A DNA stretch of 64,000 nucleotides from a bacterium (GTDB lineage Bacteria > Pseudomonadota > Alphaproteobacteria > Rhizobiales > Aestuariivirgaceae). The translations under genes were made by a program, and so were the position numbers. The notes under the pieces were generated by a model. It ran no database searches. It worked only from the letters and a program-made list of their open reading frames with translations, and was not told the DNA's origin. Positions 56,666-64,000 of the stretch are shown one piece after another (the stretch's first letter is position 1; every line of letters begins with the position of its first letter). The stretch lies in the NCBI GenBank assembly GCA_022842165.1, contig JALHQC010000001.1, positions 124,001 through 188,000 on the forward strand, given 5' to 3'.

Positions 56666-57028
56666 TCATTCCACCGTGGTTTCGGTGGCCGCGATATGCA
56701 CCGCCAGCAGGCAGCCATTGGGCGTATAGGAGCAGTGTTCCGTTCCGTCGCGCAGCCATACGAGGTCACCCTTGCGGAAGACTGTGCCATCGTTCTCGAT
56801 CAGTTCGCCATCGAGGATCAGGAACTGCTCATGGCCATTGTGGCGGTGCGGCCTCGTGGTCATGCCCGCAGGCATGCGGTAGACGTGAAAACCCACGCCC
56901 AATGGCTGTGTGTCATCGAGCTGCAGAACAGTATCGCCCAGCGCAGCACCATCTTCGAACACGAAGGGCTTGAACTCGGCGTCATAAATATTGGCTATGC
57001 GGCGGTCGGCGGAGTTGACGGGCTTCAC
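56666..57028 (-). CDS. Cupin-domain protein
   Basis: A 120-residue single-cupin protein. Metal-ligand motif 1 appears as RPHRHNGHEQFLILDGEL (His, His, Glu) and motif 2 as DGTEHCSYTPNG (His). Small cupins in amine catabolic operons can be isomerases, dioxygenases or binding proteins; no reaction is assigned. It overlaps the 79-residue gene (57025-57028) and precedes the amidohydrolase by six bases, so it is part of one message. Confidence 0.85.
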   Translation of the reverse strand: MKPVNSADRRIANIYDAEFKPFVFEDGAALGDTVLQLDDTQPLGVGFHVYRMPAGMTTRPHRHNGHEQFLILDGELIENDGTVFRKGDLVWLRDGTEHCSYTPNGCLLAVHIAATETTVE

Positions 57029-57264
57029 GTGCGGTTCCTTTCAAGAAGTTCCGGAATGGGATTGGCGATGCCGCGGCGCTCAAGCTGCGCAAAGGGATCG
57101 ATCTTGTCGTCGGGCGCGCAGATGCGGAACACTTCGAGCACGTCCTCCGTCAGCAGCCGCTTCTGGTAGAGATGCATCGCGGCGGCATAACGCGCCGCAC
57201 CCGTGCCCGGTTCGCCAACCGGCATCAGCAGGAACTCGAGCTGTCGGGCAATGCTGCTCATCAC
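57025..57264 (-). CDS. 79-residue protein of unknown function in the ABC/Rieske operon
   Basis: A small protein, MMSSIARQLEFLLMPVGEPGTG..., with a helical look: ARYAAAMHLYQKRLLTEDVLEVFRICAPDDKIDPFAQLERRG. No family is recognised. Overlaps of 4 bases with the permease gene upstream and 4 with the cupin downstream show it is translated with them. The frame is conserved by its tight packing rather than by any motif. It could be a small subunit or chaperone of one of the operon's enzymes. Confidence 0.72.
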   Translation of the reverse strand: MMSSIARQLEFLLMPVGEPGTGAARYAAAMHLYQKRLLTEDVLEVFRICAPDDKIDPFAQLERRGIANPIPELLERNRT

Positions 57265-58100
57265 TGCCCCGCGGCAATCGCCATCTGGATGTCGCGCTCG
57301 CGGCGGGCCTCGGCGCGGTGCATGATAATGCCGGCCATCACCACGCCGACGCCGACGATGCTGATGATGATGGTTGCCAGCGCGTTGATGTCCGGCGTTA
57401 CGCCGAGCTTCACCTTGCTCCAGATCAGGATCGGCAATGTGGTGGCGCCGGGTCCGGTCGTGAAATTGGTGATAACCACATCATCGAGCGAGATCGTGAA
57501 GGCGAGAAGCCAGCCCGCCAGAATGGCGGGCGCGATCACCGGCAACGTCACATCGGTCAGCACGCGCCAGGGCCTGGCGCCTAAGTCCATCGCCGCCTCC
57601 TCGATCGCGGCATCCATCGAAGCAAGCCGCGATTGCACGATCACCGCCACATAGGCCATCGAGAATGTGGTGTGGGCAATGGTCACCGTCGTGAAGCCGC
57701 GGCTTCCGGGCCAGCCGATCCATTCGGCCATCAGGATGAAGAGCATCAGGGACGATATGCCGGTGATCACTTCCGGCATCACCAGCGGCGCCGTCACCAT
57801 GCCGGAAAACACCACGCGCCCTTTGAACCTGCGGAAGCGGGCCAGCGTGATGCCGGCCATCGTTCCCAATATGGTGGCAAGGGTCGCGCTCACCACCGCG
57901 ATCTCGAGCGAGAGCACCGCAGCCTTGATGATCTGGTCGTTCTGGAACAGCTTGCCGTACCATTGCGTCGAGAAGCCGCCCCATACCGTCACCAGCCGCG
58001 ACCTGTTGAAGGAGAAGATGATCAGCGACAGGATGGGGATATAGAAGAACGCAAAGCCGAAGCAGAGGCAACTGATGAGGAAGACGGGCCGCCGGTTCAT
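57261..58100 (-). CDS. ABC transporter permease, spermidine/putrescine (PotC/PotI) type
   Basis: A 279-residue, six-helix protein. The C-terminal EAAMDLGARPWRVLTDVTLPVIAPAIL is the EAA-loop that docks the ATPase, and FTISLDDVVITNFTTGPGATTLPI is typical of the PotC/PotI subgroup. It would form the channel with the PotH-like permease. Start ATG 58100 overlaps the upstream permease (58097). The 3' end overlaps the 79-residue gene. Confidence 0.92.
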   Translation of the reverse strand: MNRRPVFLISCLCFGFAFFYIPILSLIIFSFNRSRLVTVWGGFSTQWYGKLFQNDQIIKAAVLSLEIAVVSATLATILGTMAGITLARFRRFKGRVVFSGMVTAPLVMPEVITGISSLMLFILMAEWIGWPGSRGFTTVTIAHTTFSMAYVAVIVQSRLASMDAAIEEAAMDLGARPWRVLTDVTLPVIAPAILAGWLLAFTISLDDVVITNFTTGPGATTLPILIWSKVKLGVTPDINALATIIISIVGVGVVMAGIIMHRAEARRERDIQMAIAAGQ

Positions 58101-59029
58101 GGCCTGGCCTCGCCTGCGGCTTGAGCGCGGTTCTCGAAATGGCTGTAGACCATCATCGGCAGCACCAGCATCAGCAGCAGGGCCACTGCTACGGCAGAGG
58201 CCATGGGCCAGTCGCGCGCCGAGGCAAATTCATCGCTGATGACGCGGCCGATCATCGGGTCCGACGCATTGCCGACGAGGCTCGGAATGATCAGTTCGCC
58301 CGAGGCCGGAATGAACACCAGCAGGCCGCCTGCGATGATGCCGGGGATCGAGAGCGGCAGCGTCACGTCCTTGAACACCTGCCAGGGCCTTGAGCCCAGG
58401 TCCATCGCCGCCTCGTTCAGCGTGTTGTCAAGCTTTTCGAGGTTGGCGTAGAGCGGCAGGATCATGAAGGGCAGATAGGAATAGACCATCACCAGCACGA
58501 CGGCGAAGTTCGAATTCATCATCGGCAGCGAGCGCAGCGCCATATCTGCCGGCAGCACCGTGTTGATGATCGAGGTCAATCCCTTGTTGAACCAGCTGTT
58601 CGATCCGAACAGCCCCATCCAGGCATAGACGCGCAGCAGGAACGAGGTCCAGAACGGCAGGATCACCAGCATCAGCAGCACGTTGCGCCAGGATTTTCCC
58701 ACCCGTGTGATGCCGAGCGCCATCGGATAGCCGATCAGCATGCAAAAGAAGGTGGCAACGCCTGCATTCCAGATCGATGTGAGATAGGCGCGGATATAGA
58801 GACTGTCGTTGAAGAGCCGCGCAAAATTGTCCCACCTCACGAAAGGCCAATCGTCGAGGAAGGCAATGGGGGGTGAGAACTCGGCGCGCCGAGCCAGGCT
58901 CATGGCGACGACGATGATGAAGGGGAGCAGGAAGAAGGTCGCGAGCCAGCCGTAGGGAATGGCGATGATCAGGTCACGCCAGCCGCGGCGGTTGAACCAT
59001 GATCCCTTGCCCGCCTGTCCCTCGATCAT
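58097..59029 (-). CDS. ABC transporter permease, spermidine/putrescine (PotB/PotH) type
   Basis: A 310-residue, six-helix protein with a cytoplasmic N-terminus (MIEGQAGKGSWFNRRGWRDL). The EAA-loop is LNEAAMDLGSRPWQVFKDVTLPLSIPGI, and VFIPASGELIIPSLVGNASDPMIGRVISDEFA is typical of PotB/PotH. It pairs with the permease encoded next (ATGA overlap) and starts three bases after the ATPase gene. Confidence 0.92.
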   Translation of the reverse strand: MIEGQAGKGSWFNRRGWRDLIIAIPYGWLATFFLLPFIIVVAMSLARRAEFSPPIAFLDDWPFVRWDNFARLFNDSLYIRAYLTSIWNAGVATFFCMLIGYPMALGITRVGKSWRNVLLMLVILPFWTSFLLRVYAWMGLFGSNSWFNKGLTSIINTVLPADMALRSLPMMNSNFAVVLVMVYSYLPFMILPLYANLEKLDNTLNEAAMDLGSRPWQVFKDVTLPLSIPGIIAGGLLVFIPASGELIIPSLVGNASDPMIGRVISDEFASARDWPMASAVAVALLLMLVLPMMVYSHFENRAQAAGEARP

Positions 59030-59032
59030 CGC

Positions 59033-60130
59033 CTAGTCCTTCAGCAGGATCGCGGCGGAAGGATCGAACGACAGCCAGACCTTGTCTTCCCAATCGGCGG
59101 TTTTCGCGGTACCGCCCCGGCTGATGTTGACGCTGTTGACGGAAACCAGCGCGCCGGTGGCAAGGCTCACGCGGTAAAGCGAATCCTTGCCGAAGTAGCC
59201 GAGGTCGCGCACCACACCGGAAATCGCATTGACGGCCTCGGGCCTATCGCGCGAAATCACGATCTTCTCGGGCCGGACCGCCACCGTCACCTTGTCTCCC
59301 ACAGCGGCGGCATCCGAGGAGACGGTGATGTCGCCGCCCAATGTCGGCACGGATATCGTCAGGCCGGCGCCATTCTTCGTCACCTCGCCCTCGAACATGT
59401 TGATCGAGCCGATGAAGCCCGCGACGAAGCGGCTGTTGGGGAACTCGTAGACATCGGTCGGCGCGCCGATCTGGCGGATTTCGCCATGGTCCATCACGGC
59501 GATCCGGTTGGCCAGCGTCATCGCCTCCTCCTGGTCATGGGTGACGACCACGAAGGTGATGCCGGTGCGCTCCTGAATGCTCATGATCTCGAACTGCGTG
59601 TGCTCGCGCAGCTTCTTGTCGAGCGCGCCCAGCGGTTCATCGAGAAGCAGAAGCTTCGGCTGCTTGGCCAGTGCGCGTGCAAGCGCCACGCGCTGGCGCT
59701 GCCCGCCCGAAAGCTGATGCGGCTTGCGGCCTGCCAGCGGCGTCAGCTGCACAAGATCAAGCATCTGCCGCACGCGGTCGGTTCGCTCCTTCGCCGTCAC
59801 CTTCTCGTGCTTCAATCCGTAGCCAACATTGCCTTCGACCGACATATGGGGAAACAGCGCGTAGGACTGGAACATCATGTTGACGGGTCGCTCATAGGGC
59901 GGAACACCCGTCATGTCCTGCCCGTCGATGAAGATGCGGCCCGAGGTTGGCGCCTCGAAGCCCGCCAGCATGCGGAGCAACGTGGTCTTGCCGCAGCCCG
60001 AACCGCCCAGCAGGGCAAACATCTCGCCCTTGAAGATGTCGAGCGAGACGTTCTTCACGGCGGTGAACTTGCCGAAATCCTTGGTCACGCCTTCGATGCG
60101 GATGAAGGGCGCCTGCCCTTCGGATGGCAT
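59033..60130 (-). CDS. ABC transporter ATP-binding protein, polyamine (PotA/PotG) type
   Basis: A 365-residue ATPase. Walker A is GGSGCGKTT, the Q-loop MFQSYALFPHMSVEGN, the signature LSGGQRQRVALARALAK, Walker B LLLLDEPLGALD, and the H-loop VVVTHDQEEAM. A C-terminal TOBE-type regulatory domain follows (about residues 240-365). It powers import through the adjacent permeases. The gene starts six bases after the solute-binding protein. Confidence 0.93.
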   Translation of the reverse strand: MPSEGQAPFIRIEGVTKDFGKFTAVKNVSLDIFKGEMFALLGGSGCGKTTLLRMLAGFEAPTSGRIFIDGQDMTGVPPYERPVNMMFQSYALFPHMSVEGNVGYGLKHEKVTAKERTDRVRQMLDLVQLTPLAGRKPHQLSGGQRQRVALARALAKQPKLLLLDEPLGALDKKLREHTQFEIMSIQERTGITFVVVTHDQEEAMTLANRIAVMDHGEIRQIGAPTDVYEFPNSRFVAGFIGSINMFEGEVTKNGAGLTISVPTLGGDITVSSDAAAVGDKVTVAVRPEKIVISRDRPEAVNAISGVVRDLGYFGKDSLYRVSLATGALVSVNSVNISRGGTAKTADWEDKVWLSFDPSAAILLKD

Positions 60131-60136
60131 GAGCCT

Positions 60137-61243
60137 TCAGCCCGACTTGATGGTCTGCCAGGCGCGCGTCATCTCGCGGTCCTGCTCCTCGCTGAACGGC
60201 TTCGGCGCCCACAGCCGCTTCATCACCTTCTCATCGGGATAGACGGCGGGATTGGCCAGCACGGCGGGGTCGATGAAGGGCTTCGATGCAAGGTTGCCAT
60301 TGGCATAATTCGTGAAGTTGGTGCACTTCGCGATCACCTCAGGCTGCAACATGTATTCGAGGAATACATAGGCGTTGTCCTTGTTCTTGGCGTCCGCCGG
60401 AATGCACAGGCAATCGACCCAGGCGGGCGATCCCGTTTCCGGAACATGATATTCGAGGTTGATCTCGACGCCTGCCTCTTCGGCGCGCGCCTTGGCCGTC
60501 GAATAGTCGCCAGACCAGCTGTTGATGACGCAGAGTTCCTTGTTGGGAATGGCGTTCAGGTAATTGGTGTTGTCGAAGGTCCGGATGTGCTGACGCACCG
60601 GCTTGAACGCCTCGATGACGGCCTCGTAATCCTTGACGTTCGTCGTGTCACGGTCCTTGCCGAGGTAGGGCAGCAGCATCAGCATCACGTCGGTCGGGCT
60701 GTCGAGAATGGATATGCCGCAATCGGCGAGCTTCGCGGCATTCTCGGGCTTGAACAGCAGATCGAGCGAGTCGAGCTTGGCGTCCGGAATGCGCTCCTTG
60801 ATCATGTCGGTATTGTAGGAGAAGCCGACCGAGCCCCACATATAGGGAATGGCATATTCATTGCCGGGGTCCCAGCCTGCAAGAATGCGCAGCACCTCGG
60901 GGTCGAGATTCTTCCAGCTCGGAAGCTTCGTCTTGTCCAGCTTGTCGTAGATGCCAGCCTTGATGAAATTGGGGAGCGTCAGGCCCGCCATGTCGACGAC
61001 ATCATAACCGGTGGAGCCTGCCAGCATCTTGGCCTGCATCTCTTCCGCCGAGCTATAGGTGTCATAGGTGACGGCGATACCGCTGGCCGCCTGGAAATCC
61101 TCGATCGTCGTCTCGCCGATATAGTCCGCCCAGTTATAGACGTTCAGGACCTTGTCCTGGGCGCGGACCCGGCTGACATACGGCATGGCAACTGCGGCCG
61201 CACTGGCCATCATGCCCATCGCGCGGCGTCTCGAAATGCTCAT
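60137..61243 (-). CDS. Periplasmic solute-binding protein, polyamine/betaine (PotD/PotF) type
   Basis: A 368-residue protein with a twin-arginine-like signal (SISRRRAMGMMASAAAVAMP). The mature part has the type II binding fold of PotD/PotF: KVLNVYNWADYIGETTIEDFQAASGI, AEEMQAKMLAGSTGYDVV, MWGSVGFSYNTDMI and a later YVFLEYMLQPEVIAKCTNFTNYANGN. ATG 61243 is chosen because GGGAGA lies six bases upstream; ATG 61249 is too close. It captures a cationic or quaternary-amine solute for the adjoining ABC importer. The exact ligand is not determinable. Confidence 0.92.
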   Translation of the reverse strand: MSISRRRAMGMMASAAAVAMPYVSRVRAQDKVLNVYNWADYIGETTIEDFQAASGIAVTYDTYSSAEEMQAKMLAGSTGYDVVDMAGLTLPNFIKAGIYDKLDKTKLPSWKNLDPEVLRILAGWDPGNEYAIPYMWGSVGFSYNTDMIKERIPDAKLDSLDLLFKPENAAKLADCGISILDSPTDVMLMLLPYLGKDRDTTNVKDYEAVIEAFKPVRQHIRTFDNTNYLNAIPNKELCVINSWSGDYSTAKARAEEAGVEINLEYHVPETGSPAWVDCLCIPADAKNKDNAYVFLEYMLQPEVIAKCTNFTNYANGNLASKPFIDPAVLANPAVYPDEKVMKRLWAPKPFSEEQDREMTRAWQTIKSG

Positions 61244-61305
61244 CGTCATTCTCCCTGTCTCGCTGGCCGTGTCCGGTAGAGGTTGTTTCGGGATACCACG
61301 CGCTG

Positions 61306-62532
61306 TCAAGCCGCGGATTCGGCAGGCAACTCATGCCCTTGCGTCAAAGCCGCATTCAGCGCCGCAATCCGGTCCTCCGCCGGGCGCTGGTCGAGCGTGG
61401 TCACAGGAAGAACGGCGCGAACATGGTCATGATGGCTGCGCACGCCTTTCTCGAGATCGGACAGGTGGAAATTCTCGAAGGCGGAAGATTTCATCGACTC
61501 GTTCGACCAGATCGAAAGCTGGATGTCTTCCTTGTAGGTCTCGCGATCGATGCGTCTTGCAAGGTAGCGCGCAACGCGTTCGGCACGGCTTTCATCGGGC
61601 CGCCTGTAAACAGCGCTGCGGATCATCGTCGTCCCGATCGTCAAAGGGAGTTCCTGATAGAACTGCACGCTTTCCGGCGTCACGGCGATCACGGCATTGG
61701 GAAACAATCCATAATACGCCCACAAGTCGCGCTTGTCTTCCGGCACCAGTGCGTTGTCTTTCGCCGCCTTCACATAATTCCGCACGCTCCAGCACCGTCC
61801 GGCATGGGCGTTGAAGCGGCCCAGCGAACGGCTCACGCCCTTCTCATAGGGCTGGTCCAGATAGGTCGCGCCATAAAGGTCCTGCAGTGCGGGATGGGCC
61901 ATCGCCACGTGATAGCCCTCGTTATCGACGTCGCGCACCGATTTCCAGTTGACGGGAATGACGACGTCATTGAATTGCGCCACCGGCACCAGATGTTCCA
62001 TGCGGTAGTCCGCCATTTCGGGCGCATATACCGCCATCGTCTCCGCGACGCTGGCCTGGCGGCCGCCGGCAAAGCGAATGAAGATGAAGCCCATCCAGAT
62101 TTCACTCTCGATCGGCTTCAGGCCAAACTCGCGCTTGTCCAGCGCGCCGAAGCTCTGCGGCCGCGCGGCGCCGCGCAACGTGCCATCGAAGTTATAGACC
62201 CAGCCATGGAACGGGCAGACGATGGCGTTCTTGCAATGGCCCTGCTTCTCGGCGGCAACGCGCGATCCCCGGTGACGGCAGAGATTGTGGAAGGCGCGAA
62301 CCACGCCATCATCGCCACGCATGATGATGGCGCGGTCATCGGCGATATCGACGGTGAAGAAATCGCCGGCCTTCGGAACATCGTTCACATGTCCTGCGAT
62401 CTGCCAGTGCTTGCGGAACAGTTCCTGCTTTTCAAGCTCCAGCATCGCAGGGCTATGATAGGTCCAGGCGGGAAGGCCGCGGCGGTCCCACTCGTTCGGT
62501 CTGGCGTCGTTCAGTTTCGCGATCTGGTTCAT
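61306..62532 (-). CDS. Rieske [2Fe-2S] ring-hydroxylating-type oxygenase, alpha subunit
   Basis: A 408-residue protein. The Rieske centre is CRHRGSRVAAEKQGHCKN followed by VCPFHGWVYNF. The mononuclear-iron site lies in NWKSVRDVDNEGYHVAMAHPAL (His, His, with a distant Asp). Proteins of this type use O2 and an electron-transfer partner to demethylate quaternary amines or hydroxylate aromatics. The start is ATG 62532 (GAGGG upstream); an ATG at 62547 overlaps the preceding stop (ATGA). No reductase gene is in the window. Confidence 0.88.
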   Translation of the reverse strand: MNQIAKLNDARPNEWDRRGLPAWTYHSPAMLELEKQELFRKHWQIAGHVNDVPKAGDFFTVDIADDRAIIMRGDDGVVRAFHNLCRHRGSRVAAEKQGHCKNAIVCPFHGWVYNFDGTLRGAARPQSFGALDKREFGLKPIESEIWMGFIFIRFAGGRQASVAETMAVYAPEMADYRMEHLVPVAQFNDVVIPVNWKSVRDVDNEGYHVAMAHPALQDLYGATYLDQPYEKGVSRSLGRFNAHAGRCWSVRNYVKAAKDNALVPEDKRDLWAYYGLFPNAVIAVTPESVQFYQELPLTIGTTMIRSAVYRRPDESRAERVARYLARRIDRETYKEDIQLSIWSNESMKSSAFENFHLSDLEKGVRSHHDHVRAVLPVTTLDQRPAEDRIAALNAALTQGHELPAESAA

Positions 62533-62543
62533 GGTGCCCTCGT

Positions 62544-63689
62544 TCATGCGAGTTGGGTCCGCACCCATTGCTGGAAGCGGTAGACGTCGAATTCCTGCGG
62601 CATCAGCCGTCCCGCCCTGAAGGCGGATGATTTCAGGCCGCGCTGGTTCATTTCGCTGGCAGCACTGTCTTCGGCGACGACAGTTGCCGCGAAGCGGGTG
62701 ACGTTGTCGAGGTCGAAACCGGGCTGCGCCAGCGTTTCCGCGGGGAATAGCCATTCGATGCGAAGCTCGGTTGCTTCCGGCCCCAGCGGGCGCAGCGAGA
62801 CGGCGCGCGCATAGTCGACATGCGCCACCACATACATGGTGGGCCACAGCGTCACGAAGGTCTGGCCCGCCGCTTTCTGGGCTTCGCTGAGATTGGGAAA
62901 CTCGGGGCCGCAGGGCCTGCCGTTCAAGGTCCAGGTTCGTGCGCCGGGTTTCAGGGCTCCCGCGTCTTCACCTTCACCGGGTTTCCAGCCGGGCGCCTCG
63001 TTGGGCGCCATCAGGCCCTTGCCGTAGATCGGCACCATGTCGCACAGCATGGGATGGATGCCCGGGCAATGCAGGCACTCATTGTAGTTTTCCCAGAAAA
63101 TCTTCCAGTTGCAGGCGATTTCCTTCACCATCGCATGCCCGGTCACAAGCTCCGCCATCGGCCAGTTGTCGAGCGCGGTCACGCCCATGTCGGGCGCTTC
63201 ATCGAAGGGCGGCGGACTTTCCGCAAGACAGACGAAGATGAAGCCGTTCCACGTCTTGACCTGCACTTTCAGAAGGCCGTGGTCCTCCTTGCGGAAATCC
63301 GGGGTGGGCGAGGCATAGGGAATGCGCACCAGCCTGCCCTGCAGGTCATAGGCCCATTCGTGATAGGGACAGGTCAGAAGCTTCGACCTGAGGCGCGTGG
63401 TCTCCGCCTGACAAAGTTCAGCCCCGCGGTGGCGGCAGGTGTTGTGGAAGCACGAAATCGTGCCGTCCTGATCCTTCACGAGAATGAGGTTCTGGCCACC
63501 CGCCTTCAGGCGCTTGACCACCATCGGCTGAAGATCCGCTGCCCGGCCGGCATAGATCCAGTTGCGCGCCCAGATCGCCTCCTGCTCGCGCTGGAAATGA
63601 TCCGGATCGTAGTACCAGCTTGCCGGCAACGATTCAGGGCAATGGCCGAGAAGCGGCGAAACACCTTTCGTACTGGCAAGCTCATTCAT
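62544..63689 (-). CDS. Rieske [2Fe-2S] oxygenase, GbcA/stachydrine-demethylase-like
   Basis: A 381-residue protein with NTCRHRGAELCQAE then LTCPYHEWAYDL as the Rieske cluster, and ACNWKIFWENYNECLHCPGIHP as the iron site. The N-terminus and CPGIHP block resemble glycine-betaine and proline-betaine (stachydrine) demethylases. GGGAG lies seven bases before the ATG at 63689. It is the first gene of the operon; the next Rieske gene follows within 15 bases, so the two act on related or successive steps. Confidence 0.88.
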   Translation of the reverse strand: MNELASTKGVSPLLGHCPESLPASWYYDPDHFQREQEAIWARNWIYAGRAADLQPMVVKRLKAGGQNLILVKDQDGTISCFHNTCRHRGAELCQAETTRLRSKLLTCPYHEWAYDLQGRLVRIPYASPTPDFRKEDHGLLKVQVKTWNGFIFVCLAESPPPFDEAPDMGVTALDNWPMAELVTGHAMVKEIACNWKIFWENYNECLHCPGIHPMLCDMVPIYGKGLMAPNEAPGWKPGEGEDAGALKPGARTWTLNGRPCGPEFPNLSEAQKAAGQTFVTLWPTMYVVAHVDYARAVSLRPLGPEATELRIEWLFPAETLAQPGFDLDNVTRFAATVVAEDSAASEMNQRGLKSSAFRAGRLMPQEFDVYRFQQWVRTQLA

Positions 63690-63740
63690 TGCGATGCTCC
63701 CTTGCGGCGTCATCGGTCTTGGCACGAGTGTCCTATTATT

Positions 63741-63756
63741 TTGACTGAACTGTCAA
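63741..63756. promoter_or_regulatory. TTGAC-N6-GTCAA palindrome in the divergent promoter
   Basis: TTGACTGAACTGTCAA is a perfect 5-bp inverted repeat with a 6-base centre, 52 bases upstream of the first Rieske gene and 90 bases upstream of the TetR-type gene. Its minus strand also contains TTGACA, a canonical -35. A repressor bound here could block both genes, as TetR/BetI proteins usually do. Confidence 0.5.
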
Positions 63757-63846
63757 TCAGAATAAGTTTGCGGATCTGTTAGCCTCGTGCGTTGCCGATT
63801 CCGTTCATTTCTTTCATTGCCCGATGATACGGCATAAAAGGCCGTC

Positions 63847-64000
63847 ATGAACCTGATTTCAATTGCACCGGCGCTGCCACGCAAGGCCAGCCGCGAACAT
63901 CGGCGCCAACAGCTCATCGAAGCGACCATCGCCACGATCGCGGCCAAGGGCTATGCCCAGACCACGTTGACGGATGTTGCCTTGCGCGCCGGCGTGTCGC
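63847..64000 (+). CDS. TetR-family regulator, BetI-like (N-terminal part only)
   Basis: From ATG 63847 the frame reads MNLISIAPALPRKASREHRRQQLIEATIATIAAKGYAQTTLTDVALRAGVS and continues past the window end. The KxSREHRRQQLIEATIATIAAKGY...TTLTDVALRAGVS segment is the TetR helix-turn-helix and most resembles BetI, the betaine/choline repressor. Only 51 residues are visible, so the ligand domain cannot be judged. It is divergent from the Rieske/ABC operon and is its likely regulator. Confidence 0.75.
   Translation, partial: MNLISIAPALPRKASREHRRQQLIEATIATIAAKGYAQTTLTDVALRAGVS

Noticed and set aside
59486-61279. Long plus-strand open frame opposite the ABC importer genes
   Set aside because: Antisense shadow; overlaps two genes with clear motifs on the minus strand.

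Overview
The window is a stretch of GC-rich (about 60-65%) bacterial chromosome with densely packed, mostly housekeeping genes. Gene content points to an alphaproteobacterium, most likely of the order Hyphomicrobiales (Rhizobiales): class II DAHP synthase, citramalate synthase, an Ala/Pro-rich LysM protein, a DUF2093 protein, an Atm1-type ABC exporter, a BetI-like regulator with Rieske demethylase-type oxygenases, and short palindromic repeats of the rhizobial kind. This placement is inference from gene families, not from an rRNA gene; none is present. No phage, IS element, CRISPR array or rRNA was found. One tRNA (Val, CAC) is present.

Layout. 1-9353: 5' part of an MMPL/RND exporter, a Cys/Met-metabolism PLP enzyme, the phosphatidylethanolamine pair pssA/psd, a YbjQ protein, an Atm1-like ABC exporter with a LysM protein, and a LOG-family protein. 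9362-19906: rarD, cimA, a 44-residue membrane protein between two palindromic repeats, cysS (with a low-GC middle block), two DMT exporters, a sulfotransferase-like protein, a GST, an AI-2E-family protein and a membrane-anchored AraC regulator. 20040-24455: a secreted hydrolase divergent from the AraC gene, aroG, two small conserved proteins and an M29 aminopeptidase. 24456-25347 is a disturbed intergenic zone: a palindromic repeat, a decayed second copy of the xseA 3' end and a lower-GC membrane-protein gene. 25348-35831: xseA, then a coupled purD-Dabb-dehalogenase-kinase-patatin run, tadA, rluB-rsmD, an enolase-superfamily dehydratase and mutL. 36033-44877: a PRC-barrel protein, a split-active-site M16 peptidase pair, a lipoprotein, lspA-ileS (ileS carries an in-frame palindromic repeat) and an agmatinase-family gene. 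44914-54594: DUF1989 protein, ECF sigma/anti-sigma pair, the coupled gabD-rpiA-gor operon, gph, an esterase, tRNA-Val, TadG and an SH3b protein with Arg-Asp repeats. 55025-64000: a nine-gene catabolic operon (two Rieske oxygenases, a polyamine/betaine-type ABC importer, a 79-residue unknown, a cupin, an amidohydrolase), divergent from a TetR/BetI-type gene cut by the window edge.

How genes work together. The clearest pathway unit is the last: the ABC system would import a cationic or quaternary-amine-like solute, the Rieske proteins would oxidatively dealkylate it, and the amidohydrolase and cupin would handle a downstream product, with the divergent TetR-type protein as likely repressor through a TTGAC-N6-GTCAA palindrome. 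Substrate and products are inferred. The most unusual signals are the repeat inside ileS, the xseA tail duplication, the cysS mosaic and the AraC/hydrolase inverted repeat.
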